Assembly: GCF_948472415.1 (NCBI RefSeq)
Contig: NZ_OX419519.1
Span: 558,001 to 622,000, forward strand
Direction of reading: 5' to 3'
Origin: Kitasatospora fiedleri
GTDB lineage: Bacteria; Actinomycetota; Actinomycetes; Streptomycetales; Streptomycetaceae
Length of the DNA stretch: 64,000 nucleotides
A program made the translations under genes and the position numbers. This document shows, piece after piece, positions 10,585-23,939 of the stretch; positions within the stretch are counted from its first letter, which is position 1; each line of letters starts with the position of its first letter. Under the pieces are notes generated by a model that had not been told where the DNA came from, searched no databases, and saw only the letters and a list, made by a program, of their open reading frames with translations.

Positions 10585-10802
10585 GACGGCGGCCGGGGCC
10601 CGCCCGGAGCCCGCTGAGGCCCCCGCCGGACCCCCTGTCGGGGCCCTGCCAGGTCTCCCACCTGGGAGTTTTCCGGCGTTCCGGCCACTGGGTAGCCTCG
10701 CCGGGGGTCCGGGATCACGGCTGTTCGGCCGTTCCAGGTAGCCCGTGCGCTTGATCGGTTGCCCGGCCGTACGGCGGGGCGTGGCAGGAGGCGGAGCTTT
10801 CG

Positions 10803-15079
<4,277 letters not shown>

Positions 15080-15137
15080 CCGCCCCGCTCCCCCGCCCGT
15101 CCCCCGTCCGCCCAGCAGAGCCGCAGGAGTCCACGCC

Positions 15138-17641
15138 GTGCACCAGTCCCGGGAGCCGCGCCCCGACCAGAGCCTGCCGACCACGCCGACCGGGTCCGGG
15201 CTGATCGGCGCCCAGCGCCCCGCCCCGTCCGCGCCCTTCCTGCCGTCCGTGCCGTTCGCGGTGCCGGACGGCACGGTCGCGGGCCACCACCCGCGCGACG
15301 GCGACCCGGCGGACGACGACCCGACGGTCGACGGGGCGCTCGGGCGGCTGGCCGGCACCGTGGAGGAGCTGCGCCGGCAGCTGGACGACGCGCAGGCGCA
15401 CGCCGCGGGGCGGTCGTGGTGGAGATGGCGGTCGGCATCCTGGTGGAGCGGCTGCGCTGCGGTCCCACCGAGGCCGCCCGGCAGCTGGACCTGCTGGCGG
15501 GGCAGGCCGGTTCCACCCCGCTGGAGCTGGCGGCGGGCCTGGTCAACCAGGCCGCCGCGGACAAGATCTCCGAGGCCGCCCAGGACTTCGTGGCGCGGGC
15601 GGCGAACCCGGCGTCCCAGCGGGTCGGCGTGCGGCTGCGCAACACCGAGGCGGACGCGCTGAGCGCGACCGACGCGGCGGCGGCGGCCCGCGCGATGCTG
15701 GAGCACGCGCTGCGGCCGCTGGGCGCGGTCGCGGTGGCGATCTGGGCGGCCCGGCCGGACCTGTCGCTGGCGCTGGCGGGCAGCGCGGGCTTCGCCGACG
15801 CGGAGGCCCGGCGGTGGCGCCACGTGCCGCCGGGGTGGTCACCGCGGCCCGCCGGGCGCTGGACGAGCGGGCGCCGGTGACGTACCGCACCCTGGCGGAC
15901 GCGTCGGTGCCCTCGATCGGCCAGCACGAGGCCGGCGGCGGCCGGGTCGCCGTGCCGGCGGGGGTCGGCGGCCGGTTGATCGGCGTGCTGGAGGTGTGCT
16001 GGCGCGACGAGCTGCCGAGGTGGTCGCAGTCGCTGCACCGGCAGTTCGAGGCGTTGGCCGAGCTGTGCGCGGCCACCCTGGAGACCTGGACCGGGGACGC
16101 GCCGGACGACGCCCCGGGGGCCGGGCGGCTGGAGGAGCTGAGCCGGCTGGTCGACGGCGTCCTCGACCCGTGCATGATCCTGGAGCCCGCCGACGACGCC
16201 TTCCCGCCGCGGTTCGTGATCCGCTACGCCAATCCGGCGTTCGTGGACTTCGCGGGCCGCCCGACCGGGGCGATCGTGGGCTCCCCGCTGCTGGAGGCGT
16301 ACCCGCTGGCCGCGCAGGAGGGCAACCTGCTGGAGGCGGTGGAGGACGTGCACGCCACCGGGGCGCCGTTCAAGGACCCCCGGATGCAGCTGGCCGCCCT
16401 GGTCGACGGGGTGCCGCTGACCACCGACGCGTACGTGTCGATCAGCCGGCACGGCAACCACGTCACCGTGCTGTGGCGGCTGACCGACAGCACCCCGAAG
16501 ATCGCGCGGCTGCTGCACCACGCGCAGCGGCTGGGCCGGATCGGCGGCTTCGAGGAGGACCTGACCACCCGCGAGGTGGTCTGGAACGAGACGCTGTTCG
16601 AGCTGTACGGGCTGCCGGCCACCGACCGGCCGATCGCGCTGGAGCGGCTGGTCGACCACGCCACCCGGACGACCGGCACGCGGTGGGCCGCTTCCTGCGC
16701 ACCCTGCTGCACCACCGGCGCCCGGCGTCCACGGCCTTCCGCCTCCAGCGGGCGGACGGGGTGACCGGCACATCCGGGTGGTGGCCGAGCCGGTGCACGA
16801 CCGGCTGGAGCAGGTCAGCGCGGTCCGCGGCGCCTACCAGGACGTCTCCGCGCAGCACTGGACCGAGGTCGCGCTGGCCGCCACCCGCGACCAGCTGGCG
16901 CAGAGCGAGCAGCAGGTCGCCGAGCGGCACCGGCTGGTGCTCCAGCTCCAGCACGCCATCATGCCGCCCAGCGTCAGGTCGCGGACGCTGAACAACCTCG
17001 ACGTGGCGGTGCGCTACCGCCCGGCCGAGAAGGACCACCTGGTCGGCGGCGACTGGTACGACGCGCTGCCGCTGCCCTCCGGGCAGGTGCTGGTGTGCGT
17101 CGGCGACGTCGCCGGGCACGGCATCGAGGCGGCCACCGGGATGGTCGCGCTGCGCAACGCGCTGCGCGGCCTGGCCGCGACCGGGGCCGGTCCGGCCCAG
17201 CTGCTGGCCTGGCTGAACAGCGTGACGCACCACCTGACCGACAACGTCACGGCTACCGCGGTCTGCGGCCTGTACGACCCGGAGCGCCGCCTGCTGCGCT
17301 GGGCCCGGGCCGGCCACCTGCCGCCGGTCCTGCTGCGCGGCGGGGCGGCGGAGTGCCTGCCGCAGGTGGACGGCATCCTGCTGGGCGTAATCGACCAGGC
17401 CGACTACCAGGAGAGCGAGATCGCGCTGGCGCCGGGCGACCGGATCGTGATGTACACCGACGGTCTGATCGAGCGCCGCGACCAGGGGCTGCACGCCTCG
17501 CTCGCCAACCTGGTCAGCCTCTCCGAGGCCGCCCCCCGCGAGGGCGCCACCGCACTGGACGCCCACCTGGACCACCTGCTGCGCTTCAGCGGCGCCGACA
17601 CCGACGACGACACCTGCCTGGTGGGCATGGAGGTGCGGTAG
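15138..17641 (+). CDS. ANTAR-GAF-PAS-PP2C (SpoIIE-type) phosphatase (four frameshifts)
   Basis: 835 residues once repaired. After a proline-rich leader, residues 92-138 match an ANTAR three-helix domain (VVVEMAVGILVERL...GPTEAARQLDLLA), normally an RNA-binding antiterminator output. A GAF-like region (150-320), two PAS-like segments (about 325-560, including the AHPDDRHAV signature) and a PP2C domain (600-835; GGDWYDAL, VGDVAGHG, DDDTCLVG) follow. It probably dephosphorylates a STAS protein. GTG 15138 follows CAGGAG and lies 58 bases after the HAMP kinase stop, so the two may be co-transcribed. Missing bases: G run 15407-15410, G run 15832-15835, C pair 16671-16672, C pair 16766-16767. Adding four bases gives exactly 836 codons. 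Confidence 0.85.
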
Positions 17642-17705
17642 GCCCGGTCCGGTCGGTCCTGTCGGATCGGCGCGCGGCGCCCGGCAAGACCGACCGGACC
17701 GGGCC
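17641..17705. terminator. Bidirectional hairpin between convergent genes
   Basis: Arms 17641-17658 and 17688-17705 are perfect 18-base inverted repeats around a 29-base loop, directly between the PP2C gene stop and the stop of the metallo-hydrolase on the other strand. No T tail on either side, as is usual in such genomes. Confidence 0.75.
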
Positions 17706-17726
17706 CAACCGGCGCCGCCGGGCGGG

Positions 17727-18677
17727 TCAGGCGCGCAGCCGCAGGGTGCCCAGGTGCTCGGGGCGGATCAGCCGGGTGCGCGGGGCCAGGGCGCGGACCT
17801 GGGTGAGCAGGCCGTCCAGGTCCATCGACGGGTCCTGGACGGCCGGGTCGGTCAGCGGCGTCTCGAAGACGTCCCAGTGCACGGGGACGACGGTGCGCGG
17901 GAAGTCGAGCGCCTGGAGCAGCCGGGGCACGTACCGGTGGGTGGTGCGGGCGGTGCTCTCCACGGCGATCATCGCGACGTCGGGGCGCAGGCCGGCGTAG
18001 GCGTGCTCGACGAAGTCGCTGGCCCCGGTCAGCAGGGTCTGCGGGCCGTCGCCCAGTTGGACCTGGAAGGCCAGGGTGTCGCCCTCGACGAGTTCGCCGA
18101 TCGTCGTGGGGGCCTGCGCGGGCGGCGCGGTCAGGGTGCCCGGCGCCCAGTAGCGGTGCTTGGCGTTGCGGCTGTGCAGGCTGGCCACCACCCGGACGGT
18201 GAAGCCGCCGAAGTCGAGCACCTCGCCGCCCTTGACCACGATCAGCTGGGCCGGGTCCACGCCCATGGCCTGGAGCAGGTGGCAGGTGGTGGCGGTGCCG
18301 ACCACCCGCACGCCCCGGCTGGTGGCGATGTGCGGGACGTCGTTGACGTGGTCCCAGTGGCTGTGGCTGACCAGCACCAGGTCCGGTGTCCCGAGGTGCG
18401 GGTCGACCGCGGCGGGGTCGACGGTGAGCGGGGTCTTCGGGTCGAAGCCGTGGGTGGGGTAGCGGGTGAGGTACGGGTCGAACAGCACGGTCTTCCCGTT
18501 GCCCTCGATCCGCCAGCCGCTGTTGCCCAGCCAGGTGAACGCCGTCTCGCCGCCGCCCGGTTGCTGCGGCTCGCCCGCGGCGGCGGCTGCGGGAACGGCT
18601 CCGGCCACCGGCAGCAGGGCGGCTCCCGCGACCGCCGTCCGGAGGAGTCCGCGTCGTCCTAAGGTGTTGTCGCTCAT
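17727..18677 (-). CDS. Tat-exported MBL-fold metallo-hydrolase (UlaG-like)
   Basis: 316 residues, intact. The N terminus has a twin-arginine signal (GRRGLLRTAVAG, then a hydrophobic stretch and an AAA-type cleavage site near residue 34), so the protein folds with its metals in the cytoplasm and is exported. The metal motif is SHSHWDHVND (HxHxDH form), with further likely ligands at SLHSRN and VPVHWD. The opening FTWLGNSGWRIEG and FDPYLTRYPT resemble the UlaG/RNase Z-like L-ascorbate lactonase group. Substrate unknown. Ends face the PP2C gene across a terminator. Confidence 0.85.
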   Translation of the reverse strand: MSDNTLGRRGLLRTAVAGAALLPVAGAVPAAAAAGEPQQPGGGETAFTWLGNSGWRIEGNGKTVLFDPYLTRYPTHGFDPKTPLTVDPAAVDPHLGTPDLVLVSHSHWDHVNDVPHIATSRGVRVVGTATTCHLLQAMGVDPAQLIVVKGGEVLDFGGFTVRVVASLHSRNAKHRYWAPGTLTAPPAQAPTTIGELVEGDTLAFQVQLGDGPQTLLTGASDFVEHAYAGLRPDVAMIAVESTARTTHRYVPRLLQALDFPRTVVPVHWDVFETPLTDPAVQDPSMDLDGLLTQVRALAPRTRLIRPEHLGTLRLRA

Positions 18678-18771
18678 GCCCGGGAAGGACGGTCGATCGT
18701 GGGCTGCCGGTTCCGCCGGGCGGGCGGTTCTCCCGGGTCCGGCGGCCGGTCTCCCCGGTCCGGCGGCGCGG

Positions 18772-19511
18772 CTACTGGTCGAGGACGCCCACCGCGTGGG
18801 CGATGACGAGCAGCGAGGTGATGAGCGCGGCGATGCTCTCGATCGCCATCAGGGCCTTGGCCCGGGTGGAGAGCGGCATGGTGTCGGTGGGGCTGAAGGC
18901 GGTCGAGTTGGTCACCGAGACGTACAGGTAGTCCATCAGGGTGGGCACCCAGTCGCTGGTGCGGGAGGAGCTGTCGGCGACCTCCTCGACGGCGTCGTCG
19001 TTCTCGTCCTGGGAGAACCGGAAGTCGGCGAGCGGCAGTTCGGAGCGGTCGGCCTGGGTGCGCACCACCGGGCCGCCGCGGTCCAGCTCCCAGAAGGCCA
19101 GGCCGAAGACGATGATGCTGGTGGCCCAGACCTGGAGTGCGGCGAGCAGCAGCGGGCCGCCCTCCTGGGCCTTGCTGGTCACCATCGCCTCGACCAGCAG
19201 GCCGAGGGAGACCAGGTTGCTGATGCCGATCAGGGCGACCAGGACCAGCGACAGGACGCGGGAGAAGCGGTTCTGCCGGGTCATCCGGCGCGGGTTGACC
19301 GCGATCAGCGGGATCAGCAGCAGCACCTCCAGCGCGGGCAGCACGAACCGGGGGACGAGCAGCAGTTGTTCGGGCAGCGCCAGGTAGAGCAGGACGGCCG
19401 TCAGGGTGGCCAGTACGGCGGGCAGCCTGGCCTCGCCCGGCGCTCGTGGCGCGGGAAGCGCTGGAGCGCCTTCGCGCGGTGGTCGTTGACGTGCCGTTCC
19501 GCACTGTCCAT
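18772..19511 (-). CDS. Ion-channel-like membrane protein (one frameshift)
   Basis: 246 residues. Four to five membrane helices, then a C-terminal module MDYLYVSVTNSTAFSPTD followed by a final helix, which is arranged like the pore loop and second helix of two-helix potassium channels (Ion_trans_2). The selectivity-filter triplet GYG is not present; the loop reads TNSTAFSPTDT. It may be a non-selective or non-conducting relative. ATG 19511 starts MDSAERHVNDHR. One base is missing near 19435; restoring it joins RHERRA to EARLPAVLATL and makes 247 codons. Divergent from the DUF6328-like gene, with 216 bases between. Confidence 0.7.
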
Positions 19512-19727
19512 GGACGGGCCTTCCGGTCGGGTCGGATATCCCCTCGCATGCCCGGTCGGCCGCCGCCCACGCCAGGTCGGCATGGGTGCGGGCCCGCCGG
19601 GCAGCCGCTCCCCGGGGCGCGACACGACCCCGCGGGCGCCCGGGTGGGAACCGCGGGGCCCGGCGCGGGGCGAGAATCGGCCCCGGGCCCGCGCCCCGGT
19701 TCGGGCACGACGATCGAAAGGACCCCA

Positions 19728-20249
19728 GTGAGCGACTCCTCGGCCCCGACGGTGGGCCCGGCCGCGACGAGAGCCCGCAGGAGCGGGCCGACCGGCAGTG
19801 GGACGAGATGCTCCAGGAGGTGCGGGTCGCCCAGACCGGCGCCCAGATCCTGTTCGGCTTCCTGCTGAGCGTCGCCTTCACGCCGCGGTTCGCCACGCTG
19901 GACGATTTCGACCGGAACCTCTACACGGCCACCGTCATCCTGGGCGCCTGCGCGACCGCCTCGCTGATCGCCCCGGTCGCCTTCCACCGGCTGCTGGCCG
20001 GGCACGACCTGAAGCCGGTGCTGATCCGCACCGGCTCCCGGCTGCTCGGGCTGGGGCTGACCCTGCTCGCGCTGACCATCGGCTGCGCCCTGTTGCTGCT
20101 GCTGCGCACCGCGACGGCAACGCCGTGCTCGCCGCGGTGGTCTCCGCCGCCGGGCTCGGCTACTTCGCGCTGACCTGGCTGGTGCTGCCCTCCCTGCTGC
20201 TGCGCCACGAGGAGCGCCGGCCCGGGGGCGCGGCCGCGCCGGGCGGTGA
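19728..20249 (+). CDS. DUF6328-like small membrane protein (two or three frameshifts)
   Basis: About 174 residues. The cytosolic start (ERADRQWDEMLQEVRVAQTG) and four hydrophobic helices (ILFGFLLSVAF, TVILGACATASLIAPVAF, LGLGLTLLALTIGCALLLL, VSAAGLGYFALTWLVLPSLL) match the actinobacterial DUF6328 pattern. Function unknown. GTG 19728 follows GAAAGGA. Missing bases: a C in 19744-19747 and a G near 20110. The stop is uncertain: in the third frame there is no stop until 21099, but one more lost base in the GC-rich stretch about 20219-20227 would end the protein at TGA 20247-20249, which I prefer. Confidence 0.65.
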
Positions 20250-20386
20250 GCGCCCCGCCTCCCGGGGGCGGTCGTCTGCCGGGGACGGTCGTTCGCGGGT
20301 GGGGCGGTCGTTTGCGGGTGGGGCGGTCGGGCAGCCGCGCGGGAGGCCCGGCGGTCCGGCGGCGGGCCGGGAGGAGAGGAGGCCCG

Positions 20387-20662
20387 GTGAACGCGGCAGT
20401 GGTGGTATACAAGCCGGTCGGCATGCTGGTGGGGGCGCTCGGCGGGGTGCTGGCCGGGGCGGTGTTCAAACGGCTGTGGCGGCGGATCGCCCACGAGGAG
20501 GACACCCCGAACGCGACCGACGAGGACCGGGGCTGGCGGCAGGTGCTGACCGCCGCCGCGCTCCAGGGCGCGCTGTTCGCGCTGGTGAAGGCGGTCCTGG
20601 ACCGGTCGGGGGCGGTCGCCTGGCGCCGGGTGACGGGCACCTGGCCCGCAGGCCGGAACTGA
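20387..20662 (+). CDS. DUF4235 family membrane protein
   Basis: 91 residues, intact. Starts VYKPVGMLVGALGGVLAG, a glycine-rich membrane helix, then FKRLWRRIAHEEDTPNATDED and a second helix LQGALFALVKAVLDRSGA; this is the two-helix layout of DUF4235 in Streptomyces. GTG 20387 is preceded by GGAGGAGAGGAGG. Function unknown. Just upstream (20290-20330) is an imperfect tandem 20-base repeat of no clear use. Confidence 0.8.
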   Translation: MNAAVVVYKPVGMLVGALGGVLAGAVFKRLWRRIAHEEDTPNATDEDRGWRQVLTAAALQGALFALVKAVLDRSGAVAWRRVTGTWPAGRN

Positions 20663-20719
20663 GGGCGGCGCCGGGTCCGGGCCGCCGGGCCGGGCGCGCG
20701 GGTTCACCCGATCGGCCCG

Positions 20720-20744
20720 GTGTGACGGCCCCGGTCGGGGGTAG
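20720..20744 (+). promoter_or_regulatory. Candidate sigma-B-type promoter
   Basis: GTGT, then 15 bases, then GGGTAG. The stress sigma-B class in Streptomyces prefers GNNT-N14-16-GGGTAC/T, so all but the last base agree. It lies 38 bases before the start of the 59-residue acidic protein. Visual match only. Confidence 0.3.
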
Positions 20745-20782
20745 CCGCCGGGTGTCCCAGTCGGAGACGGAGAGGAACAGCC

Positions 20783-20962
20783 ATGACCACGCAGGACGGC
20801 AAGGACCGGGCCGCGCAGGACGCACCGGAGGAGAGCGTGCGCGAGCGGTCGGCCGAGGAGCGCGAGATCACCGCGCCGACTCCCGCCGACGTGCGGGCGA
20901 AGGCCGAGGACGGCCGGAAGGACGAGCCCGAGCCGCCGGCCGCGGACAGCCAGGCGCCCTGA
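20783..20962 (+). CDS. Small charged protein, unknown
   Basis: 59 residues, highly polar, with many Glu, Asp, Arg and Ala and no hydrophobic segment (MTTQDGKDRAAQDAPEES start). Likely intrinsically disordered. ATG 20783 follows GGAGACGGAGAGGAAC. Followed directly by an intrinsic terminator and preceded by a possible stress promoter, which supports a real, independently transcribed gene. Confidence 0.65.
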   Translation: MTTQDGKDRAAQDAPEESVRERSAEEREITAPTPADVRAKAEDGRKDEPEPPAADSQAP

Positions 20963-20972
20963 GCGTCCGCCC

Positions 20973-21020
20973 CCGTCCCGGTCTCCGTCCCTCCGGGGGC
21001 GGGGCCGGGACGGTCGTTTT
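20973..21020 (+). terminator. Intrinsic terminator
   Basis: Perfect 9-base arms 20973-20981 and 21005-21013, extendable by four pairs including two G-U, followed by TCGTTTT. Ends the 59-residue protein gene. Confidence 0.6.
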
Positions 21021-21095
21021 CCGGCCGGACCGGCGCGGGCGGCGGGTCGGGGGACGGCCGGGCGCAGGCCGGCAGGTCGACACGGCGGGTCGGGC

Positions 21096-21125
21096 GTGAC
21101 CGGTCAGGACGTGACCGGTCAGGAC
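21096..21125. repeat. Two tandem 15-base copies
   Basis: GTGACCGGTCAGGAC occurs twice in a row, with a third diverged start (GTGGCCGG) after it. It covers the last codons of the winged-helix gene and the bases after its stop. Confidence 0.75.
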
Positions 21126-21451
21126 GTGGCCGGCGGGGTGAGCAGGGCGGAGAGCAGCTCGGCGATGGTGGGCCCGGCGTCGGCGGGGTGGCGCAGCTGG
21201 CCGTCGATGACGCGGTAGTGGTTGGTGCGTCCGCGACGCTCGTGGGTGAGGTACCCGGCCTCTTCCAGATCGACGATGATCCGCTGCACCGCGCGCTCGG
21301 TGAGCAGGCAGCGGGCGGCTATGTCGCGCACCCGGATGCCGGGGTCGCGGTAGATCTGGATCAGCACCCTGGCGTGATTGGTCAGGAAGGTCCACTGGCG
21401 GCTGGATTCGGCGGTTCGCTCCACCGCTCCAGCATAGGTAGTGGACTTCAC
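21119..21451 (-). CDS. Winged-helix transcriptional regulator (MarR/ArsR-like)
   Basis: 110 residues, intact. WTFLTNHARVLIQIYRDP begins a winged helix-turn-helix; recognition helix region LLTERAVQRIIVDLEEAGYL and the wing ERRGRTNHYRV follow. Streptomyces has many such one-domain regulators of unknown targets. GTG 21451 start. A 12-base palindrome in an AT-rich patch lies directly upstream and is a likely operator for this gene and the divergent gene at 21555. Confidence 0.8.
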   Translation of the reverse strand: MKSTTYAGAVERTAESSRQWTFLTNHARVLIQIYRDPGIRVRDIAARCLLTERAVQRIIVDLEEAGYLTHERRGRTNHYRVIDGQLRHPADAGPTIAELLSALLTPPATS

Positions 21452-21456
21452 GACTC

Positions 21457-21468
21457 GTCATGCATGAC
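21457..21468. promoter_or_regulatory. 12-base palindrome, likely operator in a divergent promoter region
   Basis: GTCATGCATGAC is a perfect palindrome 5 bases upstream of the winged-helix start. It is followed by a rare AT-rich stretch (ACATAATTTTCG) and a TTGACG hexamer at 21487-21492. The composition contrast suggests promoters here; autoregulation by the adjacent regulator is inference. Confidence 0.5.
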
Positions 21469-21554
21469 ATAATTTTCGTGCATTCATTGACGCATGTTGG
21501 GTGTGCGGGGACAGTGGGACCTGCCGGTCTCCCGCACCGGTGCCTGGAGGCGAT

Positions 21555-21862
21555 GTGGTGGAGGCTTTGACCCGAGCGCGACTTGAGCACTTCGCCGCGG
21601 TCCTGACCGCCGGCGCCGGCGCCGACCAGGCCCTGCGCCGCAGCTGCGGTACGCGATCGCCGGGGTGCGGGCCTACCTCGCGGCCGCCGAGGACGGCGCA
21701 CCGGTGGCCGACCAGCTGCGCGGCAACGCCGTCGCGCTGTGGGAGATCCTGGGGGCCGCGGTGGCGAAGGCGCCGACCGGGTCCGAGTCGCTGCCCGCCC
21801 CCGCTCCGGGCCGGACGCCCGGTCCGCCGCCGTCCCGGCCGGTGCTGCGGTCGGCGCCCTGA
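21555..21862 (+). CDS. Small protein of unknown function next to STAS gene (one frameshift)
   Basis: 102 residues after repair. The first two thirds look like a compact helical bundle (VVEALTRARLEHFAAVLTAG, then LRYAIAGVRAYLAAAEDG), the tail is proline-rich. No family recognised. GTG at 21555 (or the next codon GTG 21558) follows TGGAGG. One G is missing near 21640, joining LRRQ to LRYAIAG. The stop precedes the STAS gene start by a single base (TGAGGTG), so the two are very probably one operon, which hints at a role with the STAS protein. Confidence 0.6.
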
Positions 21863-21863
21863 G

Positions 21864-22339
21864 GTGACCCGGCGCACCGACCGGACGGCCGTGGTGCGCG
21901 CCCCCGATCTGCGGATCGAGACCCGGCGCACCGGCGGCACCGTCCGGTGCGCCCTGGTCGGCGCCCTGCACCAGGACAACCAGCACGCCTTCGCGCTCGC
22001 CCTGCACCGCGGACTGCGGGCCCGTCCGGCCGGGCTCTGCGTCGACCTGCGGGCGGTCGAGCTGTTCACCTCGTCCGCCCTGGACACCCTGCTGCGGGCC
22101 CGGCAGGCGGCGGGCGTGCTCGGGGTGGCGCTGGCGCTGGGCTCCCGGCGCCCTGCGTGCGCCGGGTGCTGGAGATCACCCACTGCGCGCCGTACCTGCC
22201 GGTCGAGGAGGCGGGGGTGCGGACGGCCGTCCGGCCCCGGCCGCACGCGGTCCGGACCGGGCCGCCGGGAACGCCGCGGGCCGACCGGGGTCCGGTCGGC
22301 CCGCGTGGCGTCGTCGTGGTCAGGCGGCGACGGGGGTGA
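21864..22339 (+). CDS. STAS-domain anti-sigma factor antagonist (one frameshift)
   Basis: 158 residues. The STAS core reads RCALVGALHQDN, LCVDLRAVELFTSSALDTLL (SS at the usual phosphosite) and RRVLEITHCAPYLPV. The C-terminal 40 residues are basic and not conserved-looking. GTG 21864 lies one base after the preceding stop. A C is missing in 22144-22146. The 3' end overlaps the end of the WhiB-like gene on the other strand by 20 bases. No kinase gene is adjacent. Confidence 0.8.
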
Positions 22340-22652
22340 CCCGGGCAGCGGCGGGGGTGACCCGGGCGGCGGCGGGCTCGCGGCGCACCAGCAGGGCGCG
22401 CCGCTCGTCCTCGGTCAGGCCGCCCCAGACTCCGTAGGGCTCTCGGGTGGCGAGGGCGTACCGGCGGCACTCCAGGCGGACCGGGCAGCCGCCGCACACC
22501 CGCTTCGCGGCCTGCTCGCGCTCCCGGGCCTCGGCGCGGCCCTCGTTCGCGGGTCGGAAGAAGACCTCGCTGCCGACGGTGCGGCAGGAGCCTTCGAGCT
22601 GCCAGTCCCAGTGGTGCGTCTGCGCGCCGGGGAGGCGAGAGGCCTTGGTCAC
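22320..22652 (-). CDS. WhiB-like iron-sulfur regulator
   Basis: 110 residues, intact. Four cysteines in the order C..CxxC.....C: one in EGSCRTVG and three in RVCGGCPVRLEC, which hold a [4Fe-4S] cluster. The family G[VI]WGG turn (YGVWGGLTEDERRALL) follows, then a basic tail. WhiB-like proteins bind the housekeeping sigma factor and act as redox-aware transcription regulators. The tail contains a duplicated RVTP(A/V)AA from a 21-base direct repeat. GTG 22652 is chosen because GGAAGG lies 8 bases upstream; upstream in-frame codons are less likely. The paralogue group cannot be named safely. Confidence 0.88.
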   Translation of the reverse strand: MTKASRLPGAQTHHWDWQLEGSCRTVGSEVFFRPANEGRAEAREREQAAKRVCGGCPVRLECRRYALATREPYGVWGGLTEDERRALLVRREPAAARVTPAAARVTPVAA

Positions 22653-22730
22653 GACGTTGCCTTCCGAACGGTGGAATCGAACAACCACCGTCTAACCGGC
22701 CGTCCGTCGGTCATGCACGTTCCGTCCGGT

Positions 22731-23819
22731 TCACTGTCCGGAATCGGTGCGGGCGAACTCGGGGCCGTCCCCGGCGTCCTTGGTGCGCTCGTCCGGGGCG
22801 GGGGCGCCCTCCCCGGTCATCCGGGCCTCCGGGGTCTCCAGCGGCCGGTGCGCGTCCGCTGCGGCGCCCCGCAGGGCGGGCAGCACCCGGTCCCGGTAGG
22901 CGTCGAAGAAGGCGTCCTGGTCGGGGCCGATCTGTCCGACGTACACCTCGTCGAAGCCGGCCCGCTCGTAGGCGCGGACCGCCTCGACGTGCGCCTCGAC
23001 GTCGTCGCCGCAGGTCACGGCGTCGGCGACCATCTCCCGGGTGACGAGTTCACTGGCCTGCTCGAAGTGCGCCGGGGTGGGCAGCAGTTGGGCGAGTTCG
23101 CCGGGGAGCAGCTCGGTCGGCCAGCGGCGGTGCACCTCGTCGATCGCCTTCTCCCGGTCGGTGCTCCAGCAGACCTTGAGGCCGCCGACCACGGGCTTGC
23201 CCGCGCCGCCCGCGTCCCGGAAGACGGCGATCAGGTCGGCGTCGGGCGTCATGGTGACGAAGCCGTCGCCGATCCGGGCGGCCGTCGCGGCGGCCCGGGG
23301 GCCGAACCCGGAGACCAGGATCGGCAGCCGGCCGGGGGGCGCGGTGTAGAGCCGGGCGTTGTCGACGGTGTAGTGCGGGCCGCGGTGGCTGACCTGGCGG
23401 CCGGTGAACAGCTCGCGCATCACCTCGACCGCCTCCTCCAGCATCTCGGCGCGCTCCTCGTAGGAGGGCCAGCGGTCGCCCAGGACGTGCTCGTTGAGCG
23501 CCTCGCCGGTGCCCACGCCGAGGGTGAACCGGCCCTCCAGCAGGACGCTGGAGGTGGCCGCCGCCTGCGCGGTGACCGCCGGGTGCAGGCGGACGGTGGG
23601 GCAGGTCACCAGGGTGGTGACGGGCAGGTCGACGGCCTGCGAGAGCGCGCCGATCACCGACCAGACGAAGGCGCTGTTGCCCTGCGCCTCGTTCCACGGG
23701 TGGAAGTGGTCGGAGATCGCGAGCCGGGTGAACCCGGCGGCCTGGGCCCGCTCGGCCTGGTGGATCAGTTCCTGCGGGGTGAACTCCTCGCAGGACAGGA
23801 AGAACCCGTACTCGGTCAT
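22731..23819 (-). CDS. LLM-class F420-dependent oxidoreductase (TIGR03557-like)
   Basis: 362 residues, intact. Luciferase-like TIM barrel starting MTEYGFFLSCEEFTPQEL; conserved segments AISDHFHPW, TCPTVRLHPAV, GRFTLGVGTGEALNEHV and ILVSGFGP fit the F420-dependent glucose-6-phosphate-dehydrogenase-like group. Substrate unknown. ATG 23819 has GAGGAG at a good distance; a GTG directly before it is in frame. The last 40 residues are charged and disordered. A second member of the same group is at 58777. Confidence 0.85.
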   Translation of the reverse strand: MTEYGFFLSCEEFTPQELIHQAERAQAAGFTRLAISDHFHPWNEAQGNSAFVWSVIGALSQAVDLPVTTLVTCPTVRLHPAVTAQAAATSSVLLEGRFTLGVGTGEALNEHVLGDRWPSYEERAEMLEEAVEVMRELFTGRQVSHRGPHYTVDNARLYTAPPGRLPILVSGFGPRAAATAARIGDGFVTMTPDADLIAVFRDAGGAGKPVVGGLKVCWSTDREKAIDEVHRRWPTELLPGELAQLLPTPAHFEQASELVTREMVADAVTCGDDVEAHVEAVRAYERAGFDEVYVGQIGPDQDAFFDAYRDRVLPALRGAAADAHRPLETPEARMTGEGAPAPDERTKDAGDGPEFARTDSGQ

Positions 23820-23939
23820 CACGACTCCTCGCTCTCGGTGTCCGTGTCATCGGGGGTGGGCCCCCGCCCGGCCGTCTGCCCGTTTTCGCCGGTCCGACCG
23901 CCCCGGCCCGCGCCGTTCCCGGGCCGCCGGCTCCGCAGG

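Noticed and set aside
10668-10695. GTTT-N18-GGGTAG upstream of the HAMP kinase as a sigma-B promoter
   Set aside because: The spacer of 18 exceeds the 14-16 of the consensus and the last base differs; too weak to annotate.
18466-19731. Plus-strand frame opposite the channel-like gene
   Set aside because: Low-complexity GDEQ-rich translation opposite a membrane protein; no domain and no ribosome binding site.
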